64,000 bases of DNA, from assembly GCF_008704715.1 (NCBI RefSeq), contig NZ_CP023689.1, positions 496,001 through 560,000 of the forward strand, given 5' to 3'. This DNA is from Streptomyces chartreusis. Lineage in GTDB: Bacteria; Actinomycetota; Actinomycetes; Streptomycetales; Streptomycetaceae. The notes below the pieces were generated by a model, which did no database searches, had not been told where the DNA came from, and was given only the letters and a program-made list of their open reading frames with translations. Made by a program: the position numbers and the translations under genes. Numbering within the stretch: the first letter of the stretch is position 1; every line of letters begins with the position of its first letter. Shown here piece after piece: positions 9,158 through 17,791 of the stretch.

Positions 9158-9202
9158 CTATGACAGCGGTCATAGTACTGGTCGATATGACCGCTGTCAT
9201 AG
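9158..9202. promoter_or_regulatory. Paired operator dyads over divergent promoters (TetR-type control)
   Basis: Two near-identical dyads, CTATGACAGCGGTCATAG (9158-9175) and ATATGACCGCTGTCATAG (9185-9202), are reverse complements of each other over 14 bases. Their centres are 27 bp apart. On the minus strand ATGACA (9195-9200) and TACTAT (9172-9177) form a -35/-10 pair with a 17-bp spacer for the dehydrogenase gene. A weaker plus-strand pair (ATGACA at 9160, CGATAT at 9183) serves the TetR gene. Binding would block both promoters. Confidence 0.8.
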
Positions 9203-9254
9203 GATGGGAGGCGTCAGCTTCGAGGGTGCGGATGCGGCGGGGACGGTGGTCGGG

Positions 9255-9851
9255 ATGGCGGTGTCCGAACGGGGGCCGCGCGAGCGGATGGTCTTCAGCG
9301 CGGCCCAGCTCATCCGGCGGGAGGGTGTGGCCGCCGCGGGAATGCGCGAGGTCGCCGCACACGCCTCCGCGCCGCGCGGCTCGCTCCAGCACTACTTCCC
9401 CGGCGGCAAGGAACAGTTGGTCAACGAGGCCGTCGGTTGGGCGGGCCGGTACGCCGGCAACCGGGTCGCCCGCTTCCTCGCCCTGCTGCCCGAGCCGACG
9501 CCGAGCGGACTGTTCGCCGAGATGGTGCGCCAGTGGACCGACGAGTACGAGGCCGTCGGGTTCGCGGGCGGCTGCCCCGTGGCGGCGGCCACCGTGGACT
9601 GTGCGCAGTCCACGGAATCGACCCGAGAGGCGGTGGCCGCCGCGTTCGCGACCTGGACCGGGCCGGTGGGCCGTGCCCTGGCGGAGATGGGCGTACCCGA
9701 GGAACGGTCCGCGGGCCTCGCCACCTTGATGATCAGTGCCTTGGAGGGCGCGATCCTGATGGCCCGGGCGGAGCGGGACGTACGGCCGCTGACGACCGTG
9801 TCCCGGGAACTCGGCCCGATGCTCGACGCCGCGGTGAGCAAGGCGGGTTGA
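9255..9851 (+). CDS. TetR family transcriptional regulator (LmrA/YxaF-like)
   Basis: Repressor of 198 residues. The N-terminal HTH spans about residues 10-55, with GVAAAGMREVAAHASAPRGS and the LQHYFPGGKEQLV recognition/turn block. The C-terminal ligand domain resembles the YxaF/LmrA group (GGCPVAAATVD). An in-frame ATG at 9204 immediately follows the operator; 9255 gives a normal TetR N-terminus and is preferred. It likely controls itself, the divergent dehydrogenase and possibly the downstream efflux gene. Confidence 0.85.
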   Translation: MAVSERGPRERMVFSAAQLIRREGVAAAGMREVAAHASAPRGSLQHYFPGGKEQLVNEAVGWAGRYAGNRVARFLALLPEPTPSGLFAEMVRQWTDEYEAVGFAGGCPVAAATVDCAQSTESTREAVAAAFATWTGPVGRALAEMGVPEERSAGLATLMISALEGAILMARAERDVRPLTTVSRELGPMLDAAVSKAG

Positions 9852-10015
9852 ACACGCGCGGGCGGCACGCCACGGCCAGGAACGTCCTCGCTGTGGGCAA
9901 TTGACGGTACGTCGGATCGCGACGAGCCTGCCCCACTCCGGCGGGGCCGGGTGCCACGACCTGCGCGACCGGCGCTGGTGATGCGACGTCGGCCGGTCTG
10001 TCGCAGACTGGACGG

Positions 10016-11686
10016 GTGAGTGGCACGTCTCCAGGACGTGGCGAGACCACGTCCGTTTCCCAGTCGGGACCAAGCCAGACCGTGGCGCTGGCGGCGATGA
10101 TGTTCGCCGTGGCGATGACGTTCATCGACCAGACCATTGTGTCCATCGCCGCCCCCGACATCGTCCGCGAACTGGGCCTGTCGGCTTCCGGCATGCAGTG
10201 GGTGGTGAACGCCTATCTGCTGTCCCTGGCCGCGTTCTTCGCGCTGGGCGGCCGGCTCGCGGACCTGTACGGGCCGCGCCGGGTCGTCGTGGTCGGCACG
10301 TTGGTCTTCGTCATCTCTTCGGTGCTGTGCGGCTGCGTCCCCAAGGGCGACGCGGCACAGGCCTGGCTGATCGCCTTCCGAGGGCTTCAGGGCTTCGGTG
10401 CGGCACTGCTCTTCCCCGCGGCACTGGCCGTGGTGGTGGCCGTGTTCCCGCCCGAGCGGCGCGGCCGTGCGCTGGCCCTGTTCTTCGGGCTGTCCGGCGC
10501 TTTGACCGCCCTGGGCCCGCTGCTGGGCGGCTGGCTGACGGCGTGGACCTGGCGCGCGGTGTTCTGGGTCAACGTCCCCGTGGCGATCGTGGCTCTCGCC
10601 CTGACCGCCTGGGCCCATATCTCGGACCGGCGACGCCCCGGCACCCTCGACATACCCGGTGCCGTGCTGATGGCCGCCGGCATGGGCCTGTGCGTGCTGG
10701 GCTTCCAACAGGCGTGGGCGTGGGGCTGGGACAGCGCCGCGACCTGGGGCTGCATCGCGGGCGGCCTGGTGATACTCGTCGTGTTCGTCCGGTACGAACG
10801 AGGCGTGCGGCACCCGTTGATCGATCTGCGGGTGTTCCGCGACAAGGCGTTCACCGTGGACGCGGCGGTGCTGTTCTTCTCGATGCTCGCCTTCGTGCCG
10901 CTGTTCTTCTTCGCCTCCGTGTACGCCCAGGTGTCGCTGAGCGCCTCGCCGAACCAGGCGGCGCTGTTCCTGCTGTACTTCTTCGCCGGGTTCGCCATCG
11001 CCTCGCAGTGGGGCGGCCGGATCCTCGACAAGAAGGGCGCGCGCCCGGCGCTCAAGGCGGGCACGGTGCTGGGCGCCGTCGGGTTCGCGCTGTGGGCAGG
11101 CGAACTCACCGACCTGTCGATGCACGATCAGTGGCCGTACGCCGCCCTGGCAGGCGCGGGCATCGGCTTCATCCTGGCCCCCGCCTCCACGGATGCCGTG
11201 AACCGGGCCATCGGGCCCTCCTACGGCGAGGTCACCGGAATCACCCAGACCGTACGCAACTTCGCGGCGAGCGTGGGCATGGCGGTCTTCGGCACGATCC
11301 TGACCCACGTCACCAACAACAACGTCGTGAACACCCTGGAATCCCGCGGCCTGCCCTCGAACGTCGCCGACGACGTGGCCCACAACATCACGGAGTCCAT
11401 CACGGGCAACGGCGACTCCAGCACGCCCACGGGGACGGGGCCCGCGGCGACGGCTGCACGGAACGCGATGAACGCGATCCGCATGGACTTCGCCGAGGCC
11501 AACCAATGGGTCTTCTACGGCATGGCCATCGCCCTCGGCGTCGGCTTCCTGTGCGCGATCCGCCATCCGGGCGGGCGCGCGGTGACACCCAAGGAGGAGA
11601 CGGAACCGCAGGGGACGTACGAGGGAAACGCGGACCAGCGAACGGCTTCGCGGTCAGATCCGCGGTCGCATGAGGCGGATGCCTAG
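10016..11686 (+). CDS. DHA2 family MFS drug:H+ antiporter (EmrB/QacA type)
   Basis: Membrane exporter of 556 residues from the GTG at 10016. It has about fourteen transmembrane helices, as expected for 14-TMS multidrug exporters. Motif A-like GGRLADLYGPRR follows helix 2, motif D1-like FIDQTIVSIAAPDI lies in helix 1, and a motif C-like GPLLGGWLTAWTWR is in helix 5. A polar C-terminal tail of about 40 residues follows. It is 164 bp downstream of the TetR gene on the same strand, so TetR-controlled efflux is possible but not shown. Confidence 0.9.
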   Translation: MSGTSPGRGETTSVSQSGPSQTVALAAMMFAVAMTFIDQTIVSIAAPDIVRELGLSASGMQWVVNAYLLSLAAFFALGGRLADLYGPRRVVVVGTLVFVISSVLCGCVPKGDAAQAWLIAFRGLQGFGAALLFPAALAVVVAVFPPERRGRALALFFGLSGALTALGPLLGGWLTAWTWRAVFWVNVPVAIVALALTAWAHISDRRRPGTLDIPGAVLMAAGMGLCVLGFQQAWAWGWDSAATWGCIAGGLVILVVFVRYERGVRHPLIDLRVFRDKAFTVDAAVLFFSMLAFVPLFFFASVYAQVSLSASPNQAALFLLYFFAGFAIASQWGGRILDKKGARPALKAGTVLGAVGFALWAGELTDLSMHDQWPYAALAGAGIGFILAPASTDAVNRAIGPSYGEVTGITQTVRNFAASVGMAVFGTILTHVTNNNVVNTLESRGLPSNVADDVAHNITESITGNGDSSTPTGTGPAATAARNAMNAIRMDFAEANQWVFYGMAIALGVGFLCAIRHPGGRAVTPKEETEPQGTYEGNADQRTASRSDPRSHEADA

Positions 11687-11721
11687 GAACCGGTTCGGGC
11701 TCGGAACGACGCCGCACCAGA

Positions 11722-11743
11722 GCCCGCCGAAAGACCGGCGGGC
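11722..11743. terminator. Hairpin between convergent genes
   Basis: GCCCGCCG pairs perfectly with CGGCGGGC across the 6-base loop AAAGAC. It sits between the MFS exporter (+) and the secreted I36-like protein (-), consistent with a bidirectional terminator. Confidence 0.65.
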
Positions 11744-11806
11744 GCCCGTGCGACGTCGAACTCAAGGCGATTCGCCCGCTGCGCCGGGATCAGGTCCCGC
11801 TTCCGG

Positions 11807-12289
11807 TCAGGTGAGCCAGCTGCCCGCCGCGCACTCGGAGGCCGTGACCCACCGGTGGGACCCGATGCGGTCGTTCACGACCTGTCCGGACCTGTTGTAG
11901 AAGTAGTTGTCCGTGAGGTTGTCGGCCCACTTCTCGCCCGGAGCGAGGCAGACGTAGCCGTTCTGGTACTGGTAGTCCTTGTCGTAGTAGAAGGCGACGA
12001 CGTCCCTCCCCCCGATGAACCCGCTGTTCATCACCGAGGACGCGACTATGTTGGCGGGCGCCTGAAACGCGCCGGCGCTGTCGCCCCAGCTGCGGTCATC
12101 GCCCGGCGTCACGCCGAGGGGCTGGTCCCCGTTGCAGCCCCAGTCCACCCAGGCCCGCACATTGCCGTCACGGCCCGGCCATCTCGAGGCGCAGAGGTTG
12201 TCCTCCGCCGCCGAGGCAGAGGTGGTCGGGGCGATGAGCCCTAGCGATGCCAGGGCGATGACGATGGCGGCTGTCGCTGATTTACGCAT
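11807..12289 (-). CDS. Secreted protein resembling I36 peptidase inhibitors / beta-gamma-crystallin fold
   Basis: Exported protein of 160 residues. Signal peptide MRKSATAAIVIALASLGLIA ends at a SASA cleavage region near residue 26. The mature part is aromatic, with four cysteines, and has blocks ANIVASSVMNSGF, VVAFYYDKDYQYQNGYVCLAPGE and DNLTDNYFYN, which resemble Streptomyces I36 metalloprotease-inhibitor-like proteins. The family call is tentative. The ATG at 12289 follows AAGGAG. The lipoprotein gene lies 74 bp upstream on the same strand, so they may be co-transcribed. Confidence 0.7.
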   Translation of the reverse strand: MRKSATAAIVIALASLGLIAPTTSASAAEDNLCASRWPGRDGNVRAWVDWGCNGDQPLGVTPGDDRSWGDSAGAFQAPANIVASSVMNSGFIGGRDVVAFYYDKDYQYQNGYVCLAPGEKWADNLTDNYFYNRSGQVVNDRIGSHRWVTASECAAGSWLT

Positions 12290-12363
12290 GACGTACTCCT
12301 TGGTGTCTCCGCCTCTGGGTGAGGCATTCGGTTCCACGAACGGGTCGTGGAAGTGATGGGTGG

Positions 12364-13269
12364 TCAGGCCCGGGGACCGACGATCCTCTTGGCGCGGTCG
12401 AGCGCCCGGTGCTGCAACCGGAGGTAGGTGTCCAGGGCGTCTCCGTAGCGGTCGCGCAGCTGAGCGACGTAGTGGCTCTCGCGCTCCTCGCCGATGGAGA
12501 GGAGATCGGTGTCCTTGGCGCAGGTGGCGTCGGCCACGGCGAGCTTCCGCTCGGCCTCGAAGACCTTGGGCTCGGCAGCCCGGTCGGACTTCGTGATCGC
12601 CGACTGACGGGACGCACCCGGGTCCTTGAAGTCGTAGCCAGACCGCTTCATGCACCGCGACCAGGCGTTCTGCGCTGCCGAGAACCGCCGGTCGGCCAGC
12701 ACCCGGGGCACATAGAGCGCGCGAAGATGCCCGGCGGTCTTCTCCGCGCGGAACCACTCCCGGGGATCCCCGTACAGCTTCTTCTCGGATTCCCCGACGC
12801 AACCGCCCATCTGCTTGCGCACGGTCCCGCCACCAGGGATCTCGACGGACATGACCGGTACGTCGAGCCCGCCGTCCAGGGCCTCGTCGTAGGCCTTGCG
12901 CCGCTGCTCGGAGAGCCGCTTGCGGTAGGCGAGGTTGGGGTTGGCGGCCCGGGCGGCGGCATCCTTGGCCTGGAGACGGCTGCCGTACCCGTACTTGCGG
13001 GCCCAGGCGACATCGTCCAGCACATAGCCCAGCGTGCGGCTCTCCTCCATGCTGAGCCGCGCGGCCTCCCAGAACTCGAAACCCTGGCCTCTCATGCACG
13101 CGCCGATCAGCCGTTGCTGTGCGTCCGAGATGCGCAACTGCTCGGCATCGGACAGCTGCCGGATTCCTGTGGTTGACGGGGGTCCCGCTTTCGCCGGTGA
13201 GTGCTCGGCGCTGTCACAGCCGGTGATGACGGCCGACACAAGGAACAGGCTGATCACGGCCTTGCGCAT
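12364..13269 (-). CDS. Putative lipoprotein of unknown function
   Basis: Lipoprotein of 301 residues, start ATG at 13269 after GAGAGGAC. The signal peptide MRKAVISLFLVSAVITGCDS has a clear lipobox (ITGC, Cys18). The mature part is helical and rich in Arg, Lys and Glu, with cysteines in IGACMRGQGFEFW, MGGCVGE, WSRCMKRSGYDF and VADATCAKD. CMRGQGF- and CMKRSGYDF-type motifs recur in actinobacterial exported proteins of unknown function. I do not recognise a catalytic motif. An 18-bp dyad lies 149 bp upstream. Confidence 0.8.
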   Translation of the reverse strand: MRKAVISLFLVSAVITGCDSAEHSPAKAGPPSTTGIRQLSDAEQLRISDAQQRLIGACMRGQGFEFWEAARLSMEESRTLGYVLDDVAWARKYGYGSRLQAKDAAARAANPNLAYRKRLSEQRRKAYDEALDGGLDVPVMSVEIPGGGTVRKQMGGCVGESEKKLYGDPREWFRAEKTAGHLRALYVPRVLADRRFSAAQNAWSRCMKRSGYDFKDPGASRQSAITKSDRAAEPKVFEAERKLAVADATCAKDTDLLSIGEERESHYVAQLRDRYGDALDTYLRLQHRALDRAKRIVGPRA

Positions 13270-13413
13270 GACGTCCTCTCGCGTGGGGTGTGAACGGGGA
13301 AGCGGGGAGGGGAGAGCAGGCCGGCTGGGAAGCGTGGGAACTTCTGCGGGGTCGCGCTGGTCCGGGCCGGCAGAGGGGGTGCGCACAGCAACGTAGGCGG
13401 CCGCCAACAGCAA

Positions 13414-13435
13414 CGGTCCCTGACAGATGTCAGGG
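13414..13435. promoter_or_regulatory. Inverted repeat CCCTGACA-N2-TGTCAGGG upstream of the lipoprotein gene
   Basis: Perfect 8-bp arms with a 2-bp centre (13418-13435) are too tightly spaced for a terminator and look like an operator. On the minus strand a 22-base block including ACCG matches 17 of 22 bases of a block at 38186-38207, upstream of another secreted-protein gene. Confidence 0.55.
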
Positions 13436-13488
13436 GTGCGCGCGGAGTCCGATCATCGGCGCAGTCGGCTTGGCAGTAAGTTACGGCC

Positions 13489-15642
13489 GTGATCGACTTT
13501 GATGCGGAGATCGAGCAGGTACTGGACGGCCCGCCGAGCAGGCTTGCGTTTCGGGCCGTGTGTGCCGCTCTGCTGCGTGCGGGCTGTCCCGAGCGTCTCG
13601 TGTCGCGCTGTGAGGAGCGGCTCGCTTCCTGGCCCGATGAGGTGCGTGAGGCGTCGTGGTCCTGGCTCGCCGCGTTGAAGTCCGGTCACTCGAAGCCGAC
13701 ATGGCGACTTGTGCGCGCCCTTGCTCCGCAGTCGGTGCGCAACGGCACGGTCGATCCCGCTCTGCCGGACCCGCGCTCCTGCGCGGAAGTGCGCGGGGTG
13801 ACCCGGCTCGACCTCGGCTGGTACGCGAGCGAGCAACTCGAAGTGCTGGCCGCGACGCTGGACCACTGGGAGAACCTGCGCTCGGTCCGGATCGGCGGGC
13901 TCACCGGCTCGGACGGCGAGTTGGTCGCGAGGATAGCCGGGCACGATGCCCTCACCCGGTTGGAATCGCTGAGTCTGGTGGGCGTCGACGAGGACATGTG
14001 GCATTTCAAGAAGCCGCCGTTCAGCCCGCCGGAGGGCCGGACCTGGCAGCTGCGTCACGTGGGTCTCCGTGCCCCCGACCTCGTGCACCTCCTGCGCTCG
14101 GGCCGAGTGCCGAACCTGCGCTCCGTCGACGTTCTCGTGTGCAGTGCGCAGGAGGCTCTCGACCTCGCCGCCCGCCCGGAACTCGCCCGGCTCGACCGTC
14201 TCGCGATCGGGTTCCGCTGCGGCAAGAACGGTCGTCAGCCGCTGTGGAAGCCGTACTTCGGCAATGTCATCGACGAGGACGACGACGCGGCCGAGGCGTT
14301 CTTCGCGCGGGCGGACCTCACGGGGCTGCGCTCGCTCGTGGTGCGCGGCACGCCGATGGGTCTCGGCCGGGAGGGGCTCGGGGAGCGCGGTGTCTACGCC
14401 ATCGTCGCCGGTGGTGTGCTGCGTCAGCTGACCGAGTTGACGCTCGAACTGCTGCCGGTCGGTGACGCGGTCATCGCGCGCGTGCTCGAAGGCATCGACG
14501 CCGAGCGCATCGAGAAGCTGGCGCTCACGGACCTCGTGGCCACCGACAGGACGGCAACAGCACTCGCCGCCGCCGGCGTCCTTCCGCGCCTTCGCCACCT
14601 GGATCTGAGCCGCAATCGTCTCGGCGCCGAGGGAGCGCGGCAGTTGGCGGCCGGTGTCCGTCTGCCCGCGCTCGAACACCTCGACCTCGGCGGTCGTGAG
14701 AGCGGCTCTCCCTACTACGCCCGCCCCGACATCCAACCCGTCGGCGACGACGCCGCCGAGGCATGGGCCTCATCGGACAACGCCGCCAAGCTGACCCATC
14801 TGCGGCTCGCGGCCACCGGCCTCTCCTCCGACGGGCTCGCCGCGCTGATGACATCCGAACGACTGCCGGAACTCGGCACGCTCGACGTGGCGTGCAATCC
14901 CGTTGGCAGTTGGCCGATGCCCCTCCAGGACGCCGCCGTCTGGCGCACCGTACGCTCCCTGAACCTCGCCGACTGCGGGCTCGGCGACGCCGACGTCCGG
15001 TCCCTCGCCTCGACCGCCTCCGCTCCTCGCCTCCACAGCGTCTCGCTGGCCTACAACAGCGTCGGATCGCAAGGCGCGCGAGCCCTCGCGGCCTGGGCGC
15101 TGCTGCCACAGCTCTGGGAACTGGACCTGCACGACAACGTCATCGGAGACGACGGCCTGACCGACCTGGCCACGTCCGGCGCGGCTCAACGCCTGCTCGA
15201 ACTCGACCTGGAACAGGACTGCTGGGACCCCAGGGCACGGGACGGCAGGAAGCCACTGCCGGCCGAGATCGTCGACCCGGCGTCGTGCCCCAGCCTCGAC
15301 GCGATCTTCCTCGGCATGGTCGACGAGTACCACGGCAGCCGCTACTCCTGCGGCTTCCCGACCCGAGTCCGCGAGGAGATCGTGTCAGCGCCCGGCACCC
15401 GCCCTGAGCTGATCGCCTTCCTCACCCACCTCGAAACCGACGGCTTCGAGGACGACGAGGAGGACACCGGCCCGGACGAGGACCGCGACCCCAACGACTA
15501 CGACTTCCGCACCGAACGTGCCGCGCGCCACGTCGAGTTGTTCGACGAGGCCCGGGACTTCGCCCGCCGCATGCTCGAGGGCGACATCGGCTGGCCACCC
15601 CCGAAGGAACCTGCGCAAGGCGCAGCGGCGGACGGCGGCTGA
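13489..15642 (+). CDS. Cytoplasmic leucine-rich-repeat protein (ribonuclease-inhibitor-like repeats)
   Basis: Protein of 717 residues, GTG start, no signal peptide or membrane segment. An N-terminal helical region (about 1-100) precedes LRRs of the ribonuclease-inhibitor type with about 24-28-residue spacing, including LRHLDLSRNRLGAEGARQLA, LTHLRLAATGLSSDGLAALM, VRSLNLADCGLGDADVRSLA and LWELDLHDNVIGDDGLTDLA. A strongly acidic stretch (DDEEDTGPDEDRDPNDYD) lies near the C-terminus. LRRs usually bind proteins; the partner is unknown. Both neighbours appear unrelated. Confidence 0.85.
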   Translation: MIDFDAEIEQVLDGPPSRLAFRAVCAALLRAGCPERLVSRCEERLASWPDEVREASWSWLAALKSGHSKPTWRLVRALAPQSVRNGTVDPALPDPRSCAEVRGVTRLDLGWYASEQLEVLAATLDHWENLRSVRIGGLTGSDGELVARIAGHDALTRLESLSLVGVDEDMWHFKKPPFSPPEGRTWQLRHVGLRAPDLVHLLRSGRVPNLRSVDVLVCSAQEALDLAARPELARLDRLAIGFRCGKNGRQPLWKPYFGNVIDEDDDAAEAFFARADLTGLRSLVVRGTPMGLGREGLGERGVYAIVAGGVLRQLTELTLELLPVGDAVIARVLEGIDAERIEKLALTDLVATDRTATALAAAGVLPRLRHLDLSRNRLGAEGARQLAAGVRLPALEHLDLGGRESGSPYYARPDIQPVGDDAAEAWASSDNAAKLTHLRLAATGLSSDGLAALMTSERLPELGTLDVACNPVGSWPMPLQDAAVWRTVRSLNLADCGLGDADVRSLASTASAPRLHSVSLAYNSVGSQGARALAAWALLPQLWELDLHDNVIGDDGLTDLATSGAAQRLLELDLEQDCWDPRARDGRKPLPAEIVDPASCPSLDAIFLGMVDEYHGSRYSCGFPTRVREEIVSAPGTRPELIAFLTHLETDGFEDDEEDTGPDEDRDPNDYDFRTERAARHVELFDEARDFARRMLEGDIGWPPPKEPAQGAAADGG

Positions 15643-15860
15643 CAGGGCCGCACAACAAACCGGGTGCTCGGGTTGCCCAGTAGGCGGATCGCTCAAGCGC
15701 TGCGCCAAGCAGACGGATCGTTCCCGTGTTGCGGGTGCGTCGCCCGTGCTCCCGACCGCCCCCGCACATACCCCCATCGAGCGAGTCGGCTCCCGTACAG
15801 TCCGTGGCGTCGGCACGCGCTGTCGCGGCCGGCTTCAGCGGCTCACCCAGGAGATGACAC

Positions 15861-17192
15861 ATGGACACCGAAGCCGGCCCCGGCTCCCTCCCGCACCCGT
15901 CCGGCTCGGTCCGGACGGTGCCCGAAGCCGAACCGGAGCTCGTCAAGCGGTGGCGTTCGCAGGGCGGCGAGCTTGTCGAGTTGCTGACGCAGGTGCGCGA
16001 GCACGTCGGTGGTGTCGCGGCGTTCCGCATCGGGCCGGCCCGCACTGTTCTCGTCACCGAGCCGCGGGCCGTCCAGCACGTGCTGGCCCGCCACCCGGAG
16101 ACGTACGTCAAGCGCTCCCACCGCGCCCGGCTGCTGGTCGGCGACGGTGTCCTGTCCGCCGAGGGCGAGGCGTGGAAGCGGCAACGCCGGGTGCTCCAGT
16201 CCCAGTTCACCGGCACCGGGATGCGCCGCTACGACCGGCGGATCACCGAGGCGGCCCGGGCGACCGCCGAGCGCTGGGCCGAGTACGCCCGTACCGGCAA
16301 GACCCTGGACGTCGGGCGGGAGATGCACCGGTTCGCCCTGGACGCCATCTGGCGCTCTCTGACCGGCCACCCTCTCGACGACGAGACCCAGCACGAGCTT
16401 GAGGCCGTCGAGGCCGTGGGGGCGGCCCTGCCGACGCTGCCCGCGGACGTGGAGGAGGGGCGGGCGGCCGTCGCCGCCGATCTCGCCCGGATCGACGCCG
16501 TGGCCCGGCATGCGATCGAGGCCGCCCGCGCCGGGGAGATCGGCCCCGACGGGCCCGGTCTGCTGCATGTGCTGACGGAAGCCGGCGCCGAGCGGGCCGA
16601 GTACACCGACCGGCTGATCCGCGACGAGCTGGTGACGCTGCTCGCGGCCGGGCACGAGACCACGGCCAGCACCCTGACCTGGCTGTACCTGCTGCTCGAC
16701 CAGTACCCCGCGGCGCGCGAAGAGGCACTCGCCGCCGGCGAGGAGAACTCCGAGGAACGCCGCCAGGCCATCCAGGCACTGGTCCACGAGACGCTCCGGC
16801 TGTACCCGTCCGCATGGCTCATGCCCCGCCACGCCGCCGAGGACGACACCCTCGACGGCTACCGGGTCGAGGCGGGCACCGACCTCCTGGTCTGCCCGTA
16901 TCTCACCCACCGCGATCCCGAACTGTGGCCGGATCCCGAGCGCTTCGACCCTCGGCGCTTCCTCACTCCCGGCGGCCGCCCCACCGACACCGGCGCCTAC
17001 TTCCCCTTCGGCATCGGCCCCCGTGCCTGCCTGGGCATGCAGTTCGCGCTACGGGAGTCGACCGTCCTGCTCGAACATCTGCTGCCGGCCCACGTCGTGG
17101 CGTTCTCCGCCGGCCCCGCGAAGCCGAAGTTCGGCTTCACGGTGCGCCCCGACGGCCCCTTGCCCGCGACGCTCCGGCCTCCGGTGCTCTGA
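15861..17192 (+). CDS. Cytochrome P450
   Basis: Heme-thiolate monooxygenase of 443 residues. It shows the I-helix oxygen-activation motif AGHETT near residues 261-267, the K-helix ExxR in HETLRLYPSAW near 309, the PERF block DPERFDPRRF, and the heme loop FGIGPRACLG near 382-391 with the proximal Cys. The heme loop and PERF region look more like CYP4/CYP102-type clans than the usual Streptomyces CYP105/107. No ferredoxin or reductase gene is adjacent. The ATG at 15861 follows CAGGAGATGACAC. Substrate unknown. Confidence 0.93.
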   Translation: MDTEAGPGSLPHPSGSVRTVPEAEPELVKRWRSQGGELVELLTQVREHVGGVAAFRIGPARTVLVTEPRAVQHVLARHPETYVKRSHRARLLVGDGVLSAEGEAWKRQRRVLQSQFTGTGMRRYDRRITEAARATAERWAEYARTGKTLDVGREMHRFALDAIWRSLTGHPLDDETQHELEAVEAVGAALPTLPADVEEGRAAVAADLARIDAVARHAIEAARAGEIGPDGPGLLHVLTEAGAERAEYTDRLIRDELVTLLAAGHETTASTLTWLYLLLDQYPAAREEALAAGEENSEERRQAIQALVHETLRLYPSAWLMPRHAAEDDTLDGYRVEAGTDLLVCPYLTHRDPELWPDPERFDPRRFLTPGGRPTDTGAYFPFGIGPRACLGMQFALRESTVLLEHLLPAHVVAFSAGPAKPKFGFTVRPDGPLPATLRPPVL

Positions 17193-17193
17193 A

Positions 17194-17742
17194 TCAGCGG
17201 CGCCCGCCGAACTCCCAGTCGTGGACCTCGACATCGGCGTACAGGTCGGGCTTCAGTACGGTGCGCGCAGTCTCCGCGTCGGGTGCGCGCACCAGGGCCG
17301 CCGTACCGAGCCAGGCGGTGCCGTCGTCGGACAGCAGCGGTCCGTACGCGATGAGTTCGTCGTTCTCGGGCGGCTCGGCAGGGTCGGCCGCGCTGTCCGG
17401 GCCGAGGCCCAGCACCAGGTACCGGTTGCCTTCGCTGCGGCCGCCGGGGAAGTCCCACATGGTGCGGCCCAGCATGTTGCGCCACCGGCGCAACAGCACG
17501 TCCCGGTACGCGCCGGCCTGGTAGTTGGGCTCGTCGAGGGCGAACGCGCGGGCGGCGGCGGGATCGGGCAGGTCGACGATGTGCACACTGCCGGTCGGCG
17601 TCTCACCGTCCGACGCGAAGGTCGGACCGCGCGCGATCAGCCGGTCGCCGAACAGGTCCATGTACGACCAGTGCTCCTCCGTCAGCTGCTCGCGCAGCGG
17701 CAGGGAGCCGGGCCGGTCACGGTGGTAGCAGAAGAACTCCAT
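17194..17742 (-). CDS. YCII-related domain protein
   Basis: Small soluble protein of 182 residues. The N-terminal half (EFFCYHRDRPGSLPLREQL...EEHWSYMDLFGDRLIARGP...GSVHIVDLPDPAAARAF, given in parts) has the YCII pattern of a ferredoxin-like fold with a His/Asp pair. The second half (LIAYGPLLSDDGTAWLG...APDAETARTVL) appears to repeat the fold. The function is unknown; YCII proteins are sometimes lyases or dehalogenase-like. It ends 1 bp from the P450 stop (convergent) and starts 49 bp from the divergent M1 peptidase gene. Confidence 0.75.
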   Translation of the reverse strand: MEFFCYHRDRPGSLPLREQLTEEHWSYMDLFGDRLIARGPTFASDGETPTGSVHIVDLPDPAAARAFALDEPNYQAGAYRDVLLRRWRNMLGRTMWDFPGGRSEGNRYLVLGLGPDSAADPAEPPENDELIAYGPLLSDDGTAWLGTAALVRAPDAETARTVLKPDLYADVEVHDWEFGGRR

Positions 17743-17791
17743 TCCCACAGTCTGGGCCAATACTTCACACCTTGTGGCATGATCCGCTGCC

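Noticed and set aside
9392..11566. 724-codon open frame on the minus strand
   Set aside because: It is antisense to the TetR and DHA2 genes, which have clear domains; its translation is low-complexity and charged with no motif, as expected from high-GC third positions.
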